Source: Novosphingobium malaysiense
Lineage (GTDB): Bacteria; Pseudomonadota; Alphaproteobacteria; Sphingomonadales; Sphingomonadaceae
Length of the DNA: 64,000 nucleotides
Reading direction: 5' to 3'
Assembly: GCF_000802225.1 (NCBI RefSeq)
Contig: NZ_JTDI01000004.1
Location: 124,001 to 188,000 of the forward strand
This document shows positions 26,925 to 34,892 of the stretch, piece after piece; within the stretch, counting starts at the first letter, position 1, and every line of letters starts with the position of its first letter. The position numbers and the translations under genes were made by a program. The notes beneath the pieces were generated by a model. It did not search any database. It had not been told where the DNA came from and worked only from the letters and a program-made list of their open reading frames with translations.

Positions 26925-27497
26925 ATGGAAGCCCTCCTCACCTCCACCGCAGTCGTCGCGCTCGCCGAAATCGGCGACAAGACGCAGCTGCTCGCCATCG
27001 TTCTGGCCACGCGGTTCCGCCGCCCCTGGCCGATCATCGCCGGTATCCTCGTGGCGACCCTTGCCAACCACTACCTGGCGGCCCTGGTAGGCGAGCAGGC
27101 GGCATCGTTTCTCGACGGGCTGTGGTTCCGCTATCTCGTGGCCGCCAGCTTCATCGTGATGGCCGGATGGACCCTGATCCCCGACAGCTTCGACGAGGAC
27201 GAGGAAGCCAAGCCCAGCCGCTTCGGGCCGTTCCTTGCGACGGCCATCGCCTTTTTCCTCGTCGAGATGGGCGACAAGACCCAGCTTGCCACCATTGCTC
27301 TCGGCGCCCGCTTCCAGAGCGTGATCCCGGTGATGACGGGCACGACTCTGGGCATGATGATCGCCAACGTGCCCGCCGTGTTCCTGGGGCACGAGATCAT
27401 CAAGCGCGTGCCGCTCGCCACCGTGCGCGTGATCGCGGCGCTGCTGTTCCTTGCTATCGGCCTGTGGCTGCTGGCGCAGACCGCCGGGTGGATCTGA
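26925..27497 (+). CDS. TMEM165/GDT1 (UPF0016) family cation transporter
   Basis: The 190-residue protein has six membrane helices in two repeats, each with the signature ExGDKT: AEIGDKTQLLAI near residue 13 and VEMGDKTQLATI near 115. Relatives (yeast Gdt1, MneA/Mnx) export or exchange Mn2+ or Ca2+ across the cytoplasmic membrane. The ATG at 26925 is chosen because family members start immediately before this first helix. I looked for the yybP-ykoY manganese riboswitch that often precedes such genes, but the leader is too short. Confidence 0.92.
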   Translation: MEALLTSTAVVALAEIGDKTQLLAIVLATRFRRPWPIIAGILVATLANHYLAALVGEQAASFLDGLWFRYLVAASFIVMAGWTLIPDSFDEDEEAKPSRFGPFLATAIAFFLVEMGDKTQLATIALGARFQSVIPVMTGTTLGMMIANVPAVFLGHEIIKRVPLATVRVIAALLFLAIGLWLLAQTAGWI

Positions 27498-27540
27498 TCG
27501 CGGGTTCGCCAAGTGCGCCCGGCCCCGCTATGGGGGCCGC

Positions 27541-27993
27541 ATGATCCGAATACTCATCGATGCCGACGCCTGCCCTGTAAAGGACGAGATCTACAAGGTG
27601 GCCGCGCGCTACAAGGTGCCCGTGGTCGTCGTCAGCAACAGCGCCATGCGTATCCCGCGCGATCCGCTGGTCACGCGCAAGATCGTGAGCGACGCCTTCG
27701 ATGCCGCGGACGACTGGATCGCGGATGAAGCCTCGCGGGCGAGCGTGGTGATCACCGCGGACATCCTGCTGGCGGACCGCTGCCTCAAGGCCGGCGCGAC
27801 CGTGATCGCCCCGACCGGCAAGCCCTTCACCGAGGCATCCATCGGCGGCGCCATTGCCACGCGGGCGATCATGGCGGACCTGCGGGCGGGCGGCGATGTG
27901 GTCGGCGGGCCACCGCCGTTCAGCAAGGCCGACCGCTCGCGCTTCCTGTCGAGCCTCGACGATACGCTGGTGCGCTTGCGACGGCAGCTTTGA
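27541..27993 (+). CDS. YaiI/YqxD (DUF188) family protein
   Basis: This 150-residue cytoplasmic protein begins MIRILIDADACPVKDEIYKVA, the family hallmark. It continues with VVVVSNSAMRIPRDP, ADDWIADEASRASVVITADILLADRCL and a GK-PFT segment. The fold resembles PIN-domain nucleases with acidic residues (ADAC, DDWIAD, TADILLAD), but no substrate is established. It lies 43 nt after the GDT1 gene on the same strand and ends 9 nt before the stop of the converging regulator gene. Confidence 0.93.
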   Translation: MIRILIDADACPVKDEIYKVAARYKVPVVVVSNSAMRIPRDPLVTRKIVSDAFDAADDWIADEASRASVVITADILLADRCLKAGATVIAPTGKPFTEASIGGAIATRAIMADLRAGGDVVGGPPPFSKADRSRFLSSLDDTLVRLRRQL

Positions 27994-28002
27994 AGCGGGC
28001 TT

Positions 28003-28677
28003 TCAAACGGTGTCGAAGACGTATCCCAGCGAACGCACGGTACGCAGCGGATTGCCCGCCCCTGCAGTCTTGAGGGCGCGGCGCAGACGGCCGATCCATA
28101 CGTCCACGGTACGTTCGTCCACGGGAGGCTCCTGCTTGCCGAGCGCGGCGATGAGCTGGGCACGGCTGAAGACGCGACCGGGATGCTCGATGAAATAGCG
28201 CAGGAGCCGCAGTTCATTGGGCATCAGCGGGATCGGCTTGCCGCGCCAACGCGCCTGGAAGGCGGCGACGTCGACGGCGAGTTCCCCGTGCTCCACGACA
28301 CGCAGCCCGTTGCCTTCAGATTCACCGATATTGGCGCCCAGCACGCGATCGAGCAGGGCGTTGCGCGCCAGGGGGCCGACCATGTAGTCGTCCGCGCCCA
28401 TGCGCAGCGCGCGCTTGCGGTCCTCGATGTTGTCTTCCTCGAGCACCATGGTGACATGGGCATGCGAGGTCAGCGGATCGGCGCGCAGGCGGCGGCACAG
28501 TTCGAGCCCGGACATCTCGGGCAGAACCCAGTCGATGAAGACCCACAGCGCGCCTTCGATCAGCGGCAGTTCGGAAAAGTCGGTCCAGCGGTGCAGGACG
28601 ACGTCGAAATCGTCATGCCGGAAGGGCGCAAGCCCGCCGGAAAGCTCAGTAGCCAGCAATATGTCTATCCGCCGCAT
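28003..28677 (-). CDS. Atypical PhoB-like response regulator with degenerate receiver
   Basis: The 224-residue protein has an N-terminal CheY-like receiver (1-120) and a C-terminal OmpR/PhoB winged helix (about 130-224). The DNA-binding part closely follows PhoB (ELRLLRYFIEHPGRVFSR, DERTVDVWIGRLRRALK, LRTVRSLGYVFD). The receiver keeps the phospho-acceptor Asp (VFIDWVLP, D49). It lacks the usual acidic pair after strand 1 (A9-T10-E11), the conserved Thr (L79 instead) and the Lys (G101 in YMVGPL). The paralogue at 36047-36733 has all of these. The ATG at 28677 is preferred over longer in-frame starts because they would run through the Pho-box-like repeats at 28721-28760. It is divergent from the plcP-agt pair and is inferred to modulate the Pho response. 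Confidence 0.88.
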   Translation of the reverse strand: MRRIDILLATELSGGLAPFRHDDFDVVLHRWTDFSELPLIEGALWVFIDWVLPEMSGLELCRRLRADPLTSHAHVTMVLEEDNIEDRKRALRMGADDYMVGPLARNALLDRVLGANIGESEGNGLRVVEHGELAVDVAAFQARWRGKPIPLMPNELRLLRYFIEHPGRVFSRAQLIAALGKQEPPVDERTVDVWIGRLRRALKTAGAGNPLRTVRSLGYVFDTV

Positions 28678-28720
28678 CGCCCCTGCCCGGTTGGTACGGC
28701 AGGCTGTCTGCCCTTCCAGT

Positions 28721-28760
28721 GTGACGAATAGGTGACATATCGGTGACGGGACTGTGAAAG
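28721..28760 (-). promoter_or_regulatory. Four-unit Pho-box-like repeat upstream of the atypical regulator
   Basis: On the plus strand the units GTGACGA (28721), GTGACAT (28732), GTGACGG (28743) and GTGAAAG (28754) recur at exactly 11 bp, i.e. four half-sites on the minus strand. The array ends 44 nt before the regulator's ATG. Four consecutive in-phase units make chance unlikely. Confidence 0.8.
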
Positions 28761-28777
28761 TCTCACTGTTGAACACA

Positions 28778-28806
28778 GTGTCACAATTCTGACCCGCAAC
28801 CGTCAC
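28778..28806 (+). promoter_or_regulatory. Three-unit Pho-box-like repeat upstream of plcP-like gene
   Basis: GTGTCAC (28778), a degenerate CTGACCC (28789) and CCGTCAC (28800) are spaced 11 bp apart on the plus strand. It ends 58 nt before the ATG at 28865. With the opposing array 17 nt away it forms a back-to-back regulatory region. Confidence 0.7.
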
Positions 28807-28864
28807 GCCGACGCAACGCCGCGATGCGATAGGGAAGAGCGCTAGCAACGGGGGCTACCGAGCG

Positions 28865-29755
28865 ATGCGTACGGAAATGGATACCCTTCTCGAAGAGCAC
28901 ACGAGCACCGGAAACCGCATTCCCGAGTGGCTCGACCTTCCCGATCCCAAGGGCTTTCGCCCCAAGCGCAAGTACCGCACGATCTGGATATCAGACGTCC
29001 ACCTGGGCACGCGGGGCTGCAATGCGACGATGCTGGTGGACTTCCTGCGCTCGGTGGAGTGCCAGACCCTCTATCTCGTCGGAGATATCGTCGATGGCTG
29101 GCGGCTGCGCAAGGGCTGGTACTGGCCCGACGCCCACAACGAAGTGGTCCGCCGCATCCTCAAGATGGCGCATCGCGGCACCCGCGTGGTGTTCGTCGCC
29201 GGCAACCACGACGAAATGCTGCGCGACTATGCGGGGCTGACCTTCGGCGGCGTCGAACTCGCCCTGGAAGCGGTCCACGAGACGGCCGACGGGCGTAAGT
29301 TGCTGGTCACGCACGGTGACGCCTTCGACGGCGTGGTGCTCTACCACAAGTGGCTCGCGTTCCTGGGGGACAAGGCCTACTCGCTGCTGCTGCGCGCCAA
29401 CATCGCCTTCAACGCCGTGCGCCGCCGGCTGAAGATGCCGTACTGGTCGCTTTCGGCCTTCATGAAGAAGAAGGTCAAGAACGCGGTCCAGTATGTGTGC
29501 AGCTACGAGGAAGCCGTGGCCAGCGAAGCGATCAACCGCGGCTTCGACGGGGTCGTGTGCGGCCATATCCACTGCGCCGAGATCCGCGAATTCAGCGGCA
29601 TTACCTACTACAACGACGGCGACTGGGTGGAAAGCTGCACTGCGCTCGCCGAGGATGCCACGGGTCATGTCGCCATCATCGACTGGGTCGCCGAAACCGG
29701 CGGGCTGGCGACGACGGTCCCTGCTCTCGGCGCACCGGTCGAGCCGGCCACGTGA
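28865..29755 (+). CDS. plcP: PlcP-like metallophosphoesterase (UDP-2,3-diacylglucosamine diphosphatase superfamily)
   Basis: This 296-residue calcineurin-type phosphoesterase has an intact two-metal centre: ISDVHLGTRG, GDIVDGW, VVFVAGNHDE, LVTHGDAFD and GHIHCAE. Databases usually name such proteins LpxH-like. In Sinorhizobium meliloti and marine bacteria, the relative PlcP is a phospholipase C that strips phospholipid headgroups under phosphate starvation. Here the Pho-box-like repeat upstream and the overlapping glycosyltransferase gene favour PlcP over LpxH. The stop overlaps the next GTG start as GTGA at 29752-29755, so the two are translationally coupled. Confidence 0.8.
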   Translation: MRTEMDTLLEEHTSTGNRIPEWLDLPDPKGFRPKRKYRTIWISDVHLGTRGCNATMLVDFLRSVECQTLYLVGDIVDGWRLRKGWYWPDAHNEVVRRILKMAHRGTRVVFVAGNHDEMLRDYAGLTFGGVELALEAVHETADGRKLLVTHGDAFDGVVLYHKWLAFLGDKAYSLLLRANIAFNAVRRRLKMPYWSLSAFMKKKVKNAVQYVCSYEEAVASEAINRGFDGVVCGHIHCAEIREFSGITYYNDGDWVESCTALAEDATGHVAIIDWVAETGGLATTVPALGAPVEPAT

Positions 29756-30822
29756 AGCTGGCACTGGCGACCGACGCCTGGCTCCCGCAGGTCAACGGTG
29801 TCGTCCGCTCGCTGACGGCGACACTGGATGAACTCACCCGGCGCGGCCACGACGTCGAGACGATCACGCCCGACCGTTTCCTGACCGTGCCGATGCCCGG
29901 CTATGCCTCGATCCGCCTCGCCATGGCGCCGCGTTTCGGCGTCCGGCGGATGCTGGACAAGGCGCAGCCGGAAATCGTCCATATCGCCACCGAAGGCCCC
30001 ATAGGCTGGGCCGCACGCGGATGGTGCCTGTCGCGCGGAATCCCCTTCACTTCGGCGTTCCATACGCGCTTTCCCGAATACGCCGCCGTGCGCACGGGCC
30101 TGAGCGCCGAGTACTTCTGGCCGATCCTGCAGCGCTTCCACGCGCCGAGCAGCGCCGTGCTGGTTTCCACGCGAAGCCTGGCCGTGGAACTTGGCGGGCG
30201 CGGCATCGGCCATACCCGACCCTGGAGCCGCGGCATCGACCATGCGCTTTTCCGCCCCGAAGGCGAACGGCACCCGGCGATGGCCGCCCTGCCCGGCCCG
30301 GTCCTGCTGAACGTCGGCCGCGTCGCGCCGGAGAAGAACCTCGAAGCCTTCCTCTCTGCCGAAGTTCCCGGCAGCAAGGTCGTGGTCGGTGACGGGCCGG
30401 CGCTCGAAAGCCTGCAGCGCCGCTATCCCGACGTCCTGTTCCTCGGTGCGCTCTCGGGCGAAGAACTGGCCTCGGCCTATCGCGCCGCCGACTGCTTCGT
30501 CTTTCCGAGCCTGACCGACACGTTCGGTCTCGTCGTCATCGAGGCGCTCGCCTGCGGAACCCCGGTCGCGGCCTATCCGGTGACAGGTCCCAGGGACATC
30601 CTCGGCACCGATGGCCGCGGTGTCGAGAGCCCGATGCCGCAGCCGGGCGGCGCCCTGAACGACAGCCTGGAACACGCCATCGCCGCCGCCCTGACAGTAA
30701 AGCGCGCGGACGCCGCCGCGCTTGGCAGGCTCTATTCGTGGGAACGTGCCACCGACCAGTTCCTGCGGGCCATCGCCTCGGCGGTCAATGGCGGCTCCGA
30801 CCGCCTGAAGGAAGCGGCCTGA
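29752..30822 (+). CDS. agt: Family 4-like glycosyltransferase, candidate diacylglycerol glycosyltransferase (Agt)
   Basis: The 356-residue GT-B protein begins KLALATDAWLPQVNGVVRSL, with a UDP-sugar-binding C domain (VLLNVGRVAPEKNLEAFL, VVGDGPALESLQ) and a donor-site motif in SLTDTFGLVVIEALACGTPV. In Agrobacterium and marine heterotrophs, a similar enzyme next to plcP glycosylates the diacylglycerol released from phospholipids, replacing them with phosphorus-free glycolipids. The GTG start overlaps the plcP stop by 4 nt; the frame stays open farther upstream but only as a shadow of plcP. Acceptor and sugar are inferred from context. Confidence 0.82.
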   Translation: MKLALATDAWLPQVNGVVRSLTATLDELTRRGHDVETITPDRFLTVPMPGYASIRLAMAPRFGVRRMLDKAQPEIVHIATEGPIGWAARGWCLSRGIPFTSAFHTRFPEYAAVRTGLSAEYFWPILQRFHAPSSAVLVSTRSLAVELGGRGIGHTRPWSRGIDHALFRPEGERHPAMAALPGPVLLNVGRVAPEKNLEAFLSAEVPGSKVVVGDGPALESLQRRYPDVLFLGALSGEELASAYRAADCFVFPSLTDTFGLVVIEALACGTPVAAYPVTGPRDILGTDGRGVESPMPQPGGALNDSLEHAIAAALTVKRADAAALGRLYSWERATDQFLRAIASAVNGGSDRLKEAA

Positions 30823-30829
30823 AGGCCGC
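30814..30829 (+). terminator. Hairpin at the end of the glycosyltransferase gene
   Basis: GCGGCC and GGCCGC form a perfect 6-bp stem around a TGAA loop that contains the stop codon (30820-30822). It is followed by a second GC-rich stretch but no T-tract. Confidence 0.35.
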
Positions 30830-30904
30830 AGGCCGCCCTATCGTTTGACGCTTCGCGGCAATTGCTGTTCCATCTGCCGAACAAGGATTCGGGAGAGGGG
30901 TTTC

Positions 30905-32803
30905 ATGCACACGCATCCGGCGCTGCGTCCGGCCAGGCTGATACTGGCGCTGGCGTTCTTGTTGCTCGCCTTGGCCGTGGCCCTGCCCGCTTCGCTTTCG
31001 GGCGAGACCGTCGACAATACGCCGGGCGTCATGCCCAAGCGGGATAAATTTCCCGAGGGCGAAGCAATCTACAAGGCGAACTGCGCGGCCTGCCACAACA
31101 CCGGCGCCGGCCGCGCCCCTGCCCGGATCATCCTAGGTTACATGACACCGGATGCAATTGTCGCGACGCTCACCAATGGCGCCATGCAGGCGCAGGGATC
31201 GATTCTCAGCCAGGAACAGAAGGAGCAGGTCGCGCAGTTCCTTTCCGGCCAGGAACTGGGCAGCGCAAAGGCCGACCTGCCCGAACCGCCGCCCTGTACG
31301 CCCGACCACGCCGTTTTCGACCGCAAGCAGGTGCCCGCTTTTGCCGGTGCCGGCCTCGATCTTGCCGCGACCCATTCGGTCCCGACGCAGCAGGCCGGGC
31401 TGGATCGCAGCAATATCGGCCGCCTCAAGCTCAAGTGGGCCTTCGGCTTCCCTCTCGCCAACCGCGCCCGCTCGCAGCCCGCCCTGGGCGGCGGCGCCAT
31501 TTTCGTCGGCAGCCATGGCGGCAAGGTCTATGCGCTCGACCGGGAAACCGGCTGCACGCGCTGGACGTTCGAAGCGGGATCGGAAGTGCGCACTGCCATA
31601 GTCCTGTCCCCATGGACGGCAGACGACACGGATTCCGTGCCGCTGGCCTTTTTCGGCGATTGGCGGGGCAATGCCTACGCGGTCGAGGCCTTCACCGGAA
31701 AGCTGGTCTGGAAAGTCCATGCGGACGAGCATCCCGCTGCGGTCATAACCGCCAGCCCCGCCCTGTACGAGGGCACGCTCTACGTCCCGATCTCGTCGCT
31801 GGAGGAAGCCTCTGCAGCCACGCCCGGCTACGTCTGCTGCTCGTTCCGCGGATCCATTCTCGCACTTGATGCCCGTACCGGCGAGGAAAAGTGGCGCAAG
31901 TGGCTGGTCGACAAGCCAGAGCCGCAGTCCGGCGGCAAGTCCCTCGGGCCATCCGGCGTCCCGGTCTGGGCAGGCATTGCCATCGATACCAAGCGCGGCA
32001 ACCTCATCGTCGCGACCGGCGACAACTATACGCATCCGGCAACGGAGCTATCCGACGCGTTCGTCGCGATGGACCTCAAGACCGGCGCCATCAAGTGGCA
32101 CTTCCAGGCGCTCGCAGGCGATGCCTGGAATGTCGACTGCGTCACGCCCGATCCCGACAACTGCCCGGAAGATGCCGGACCGGATTACGATTTCGGCGCG
32201 ATCCCGATCCTTGCCACCGATGCCGAGGGCCGCGACTACGTGATCGGCGGGCAGAAATCGGGCATTGCCTGGGCCGTCGATGCAGAAAATGGCGACCTCA
32301 TCTGGAAACGGCAGGTCGGCCGCGGCGGCATGGCCGGCGGCGTACACTTCGGCATCGCCGAGGATAGCGGCCGCGTCTATGTCGCCATCAGCGACATGCC
32401 CGACTTCGTGGAGCGTCCCTTCCCGGCAGCGCCCGGCATCCATGCGCTCGACCTCAAGACCGGCGAAGTCCTGTGGAATGCCCCTGCTCCCGAAGATGTC
32501 TGCAAAGGCCGGCCGCTCTGCCTCCCGGGCAACAGCGGCGCGATCACGGTTACGCCGGAACTGGTGCTGGCCGGCGGTGACGACGGGTACGTCCGCGCGC
32601 TCGATGCCGCGACCGGCCAGCAGCTCTGGGTCTTCGATGCCGTGCAGGACGTCCCGACCGTCAATGGCGTGCCCGCAAAGGGCGGCGCCATGAGCGGCGG
32701 CGCAGCCCCGATCGTCGACAGCGGCCAGTTGATCGTTTCGTCCGGCTACGGATTCGTCTCGAAGATGCCCGGCAACGTGCTGATGGTGTTCGAGCCGGAA
32801 TGA
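30905..32803 (+). CDS. PQQ-dependent quinohaemoprotein dehydrogenase (polyvinyl alcohol dehydrogenase-like)
   Basis: The 632-residue protein has an N-terminal hydrophobic export segment (LILALAFLLLALAVALPA). A cytochrome c domain has haem motif CAACH at residues 60-64, and a large PQQ beta-propeller carries repeated W motifs (GGKVYALDRETGCTRW, GSILALDARTGEEKW, KTGEVLWNAPAP, DAATGQQLWVF). A cytochrome domain ahead of the propeller is the order in sphingomonad polyvinyl-alcohol dehydrogenase, so an alcohol substrate oxidised in the periplasm is likely but unproven. A GGGAGAGG site precedes ATG 30905. Its stop overlaps the next start (ATGA at 32800-32803). Confidence 0.83.
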   Translation: MHTHPALRPARLILALAFLLLALAVALPASLSGETVDNTPGVMPKRDKFPEGEAIYKANCAACHNTGAGRAPARIILGYMTPDAIVATLTNGAMQAQGSILSQEQKEQVAQFLSGQELGSAKADLPEPPPCTPDHAVFDRKQVPAFAGAGLDLAATHSVPTQQAGLDRSNIGRLKLKWAFGFPLANRARSQPALGGGAIFVGSHGGKVYALDRETGCTRWTFEAGSEVRTAIVLSPWTADDTDSVPLAFFGDWRGNAYAVEAFTGKLVWKVHADEHPAAVITASPALYEGTLYVPISSLEEASAATPGYVCCSFRGSILALDARTGEEKWRKWLVDKPEPQSGGKSLGPSGVPVWAGIAIDTKRGNLIVATGDNYTHPATELSDAFVAMDLKTGAIKWHFQALAGDAWNVDCVTPDPDNCPEDAGPDYDFGAIPILATDAEGRDYVIGGQKSGIAWAVDAENGDLIWKRQVGRGGMAGGVHFGIAEDSGRVYVAISDMPDFVERPFPAAPGIHALDLKTGEVLWNAPAPEDVCKGRPLCLPGNSGAITVTPELVLAGGDDGYVRALDAATGQQLWVFDAVQDVPTVNGVPAKGGAMSGGAAPIVDSGQLIVSSGYGFVSKMPGNVLMVFEPE

Positions 32804-34083
32804 CGCAAGCCGCCATCGGCGATGCCACCGGCGTCGTCATGCCTGCAAGCGTCGAGGCCCTGCGCGAGGCGCCCGAGGAATTCCTGACGCGGGCGATGCA
32901 CGCCTACGGCACGCTGGCGCCGGACAACCGGGTTCGCTCCGTCGACCGGCTGGAGCTGTTCTCCGGCGGGAACTCCGGCCAGAAGGCGCTGCTCGACGTA
33001 AGCTATGCGCAGCCGGGCGACGATTTGCCGCGCCGGCTGTTCGCCAAGTTCTCGCGCGATTTCGACGATCCCTTCCGCGACCGCCGGCGCACCGAGATCG
33101 ACGGCGAAGTGCGCCTTGCCGCCTTGTCGCGCTTGCCCGCCTTTCCCGTGGCGGTCCCACGCCCGGTATTCGGCGATTTCGAGGCGGAGAGCGGCACCGG
33201 CCTGCTGGTTACCGAACGCGTCGCATTCGGCGAAGGCGCCGTCGAGCCGCTGCACGAAAAGTGCATGGATCACCTTCTTCCCGATCCCCTGGAATACTAC
33301 CGGGTCCTCGTCTCGGCGCAGGGCAGGCTGGCCGCTGCCCAGCATCGTGGTGCGCTCTCCCCGCAGCTGGAAGCGCTGTTTCCCTATGATCGGGCAGTGG
33401 CCGAGGCAGACCTGCCGATCGGCTACGGGCAAGACGATCTGCAACGCAAGGTAGCGGCGCTGGGCGAATTCATCGCCGGCCATGAGCAGCTCTTTCCTGC
33501 CGAGCTTGCCGCCCCCGCCTTCCTTGCCCGGCTCGAGACAGAAGCCTGTGACTTTCTGAAGCACGAAAAGGCCGTTCGCCGGTTCCTGCAGGCCGATCCC
33601 CGCTTCATCGCCGTCTGCCACTGGAACGCCAACATCGACAATGCGTGGTTCTGGCGCGAGGCCGATGGCACATTGCATTGCGGTCTGCTCGACTGGGGCA
33701 TGGTGCGGCCGATGAACGTGACGACGGGGCTCTGGGGCGGTCTATCCGCGGCGCCCACAGCGTTCCTGCGCGCGGAACTGGGCGGCTTGCTCGACCACTA
33801 CCGCGATGAGTTCACGGCGCATGACGGCCCTGCCCTGGCCGGCGACCTGATGGACCTGCACTTCGACCTGTCGCTGGCACTGACGGGCCTGGCCCTGATG
33901 ATGGACCTGCCCGCGCTCGTGGCCGCCCGCATGCCCGATCTCGGCAAGGCGAGCGGTCCGTTCGATCCGCTGATCCGGCGGGACAAGGTGGTCGAGGGCT
34001 TCCTGCTGGTATCGACCAATTTCCTGACGCTGTGGTCGGACCGGGGCTTTGGCCGGAGCCTGGAAAGGATGCTGGCGCTCTAG
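32800..34083 (+). CDS. Aminoglycoside phosphotransferase/ecdysteroid kinase-like protein
   Basis: The 427-residue protein has a protein-kinase-like fold with a GGNSGQKALLDVSY nucleotide loop, FAKFS lysine strand and a catalytic region CHWNANIDNAWF followed by LLDWGMV. In active relatives the catalytic loop reads HxDxxxxN; here the Asp position is Asn (HWN), while the later metal-binding DWG-like Asp is present. It may therefore be altered in activity, or use the Asp of NID. It is translationally coupled to the PQQ dehydrogenase by a 4-nt overlap. Some relatives are annotated as small-molecule kinases in degradation clusters. Confidence 0.78.
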   Translation: MTQAAIGDATGVVMPASVEALREAPEEFLTRAMHAYGTLAPDNRVRSVDRLELFSGGNSGQKALLDVSYAQPGDDLPRRLFAKFSRDFDDPFRDRRRTEIDGEVRLAALSRLPAFPVAVPRPVFGDFEAESGTGLLVTERVAFGEGAVEPLHEKCMDHLLPDPLEYYRVLVSAQGRLAAAQHRGALSPQLEALFPYDRAVAEADLPIGYGQDDLQRKVAALGEFIAGHEQLFPAELAAPAFLARLETEACDFLKHEKAVRRFLQADPRFIAVCHWNANIDNAWFWREADGTLHCGLLDWGMVRPMNVTTGLWGGLSAAPTAFLRAELGGLLDHYRDEFTAHDGPALAGDLMDLHFDLSLALTGLALMMDLPALVAARMPDLGKASGPFDPLIRRDKVVEGFLLVSTNFLTLWSDRGFGRSLERMLAL

Positions 34084-34886
34084 CGGAAGCCGAGGCTGCG
34101 CGAGATCGCAGCCGCTTCCTCGAGCGTCTGGCGTGCCAGCTGGTCCAGCCGGCCCTGCGCGCGTTCGCTGGGGGCCGCGACAACCAGCGCGCCGACCACG
34201 CCGCCGGCCGCATCGCGGATCACGCTGGCGGTCCCGGTGACGCCTTGCGCGGCCTGGTCGACGGTCTGGGCGTAGCCATCCTTGCGCGCCCGCTCGACGG
34301 CTTGCTCCAGCGCCTCAAGATCGATTTCCGTCGTCTCGGCAAGACGCTCAGGCGCCACCCGCTTGAGATAGGAGGAAACGGCCTCGGGCGAGCACGTCGA
34401 CAGCAGCGCGCGCCCACCCGCCGTTGCATAGAAGGGACGGCGATCGCCGATCGTCACCGAATAGCGCACGACATTGCGGCTTTCGACGAGATCGACATAG
34501 GTCACCATGTCGCCCTCGTGGTCGCCCACCGCCAGCAGCACGGTCTCGCCGGTGGTCTCGCACAGGCGGCGCATGCCTTCGCGGATCAGGTCGGAACTGT
34601 GCAGGCGCCGGCGTGCTTCGGTGAGCGCGCTGCCGAGGCCGAAAGCGCCGGGGCCGAGCCGCCAGGCGCCGTCCGACGCCACCACGAGGTCTTCGTCGGC
34701 AAGACCCCGCAGCAGGGCGGCAAGGCTGCTCTTGGGCGTGCCCAGCCGGCGGCTCAGGTCGGCGAGCGAAACGGGTTCATTGCTGGCACACAGGGCCTCG
34801 AGCAGGCGGATGACGCGGGTCACCGACTGCGGGCTACCTGCCCGGCGTTCCTCGATTGCCGCTGGTTCCTGTACCCCGTCGCTCAT
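34080..34886 (-). CDS. IclR-family transcriptional regulator
   Basis: This 268-residue regulator has an N-terminal winged helix (about 18-75: SVTRVIRLLEALCASNEPVSLADLSRRLGTPKSSLAALL) and an IclR effector domain (about 90-265: MVTYVDLVESRNVVRYS, GRRPFYATAGGRALL and a GVVGALVVAAPSER ending). Such proteins sense small carboxylic or aromatic acids. It starts 6 nt after the LLM oxidoreductase gene and converges on the kinase-like gene, sharing a CTAG at their stops. It probably controls this small catabolic set. Confidence 0.92.
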   Translation of the reverse strand: MSDGVQEPAAIEERRAGSPQSVTRVIRLLEALCASNEPVSLADLSRRLGTPKSSLAALLRGLADEDLVVASDGAWRLGPGAFGLGSALTEARRRLHSSDLIREGMRRLCETTGETVLLAVGDHEGDMVTYVDLVESRNVVRYSVTIGDRRPFYATAGGRALLSTCSPEAVSSYLKRVAPERLAETTEIDLEALEQAVERARKDGYAQTVDQAAQGVTGTASVIRDAAGGVVGALVVAAPSERAQGRLDQLARQTLEEAAAISRSLGFR

Positions 34887-34892
34887 TTGCCC

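Noticed and set aside
29350..29751. An upstream extension of the glycosyltransferase frame
   Set aside because: It overlaps plcP in another frame and is Arg-rich without homology; the GTG at 29752 gives the normal N-terminus.
28865..29755. LpxH, the lipid A pathway diphosphatase
   Set aside because: The metal centre fits both, but the Pho-box repeats and coupled glycosyltransferase favour the PlcP role; this cannot be settled from sequence alone.
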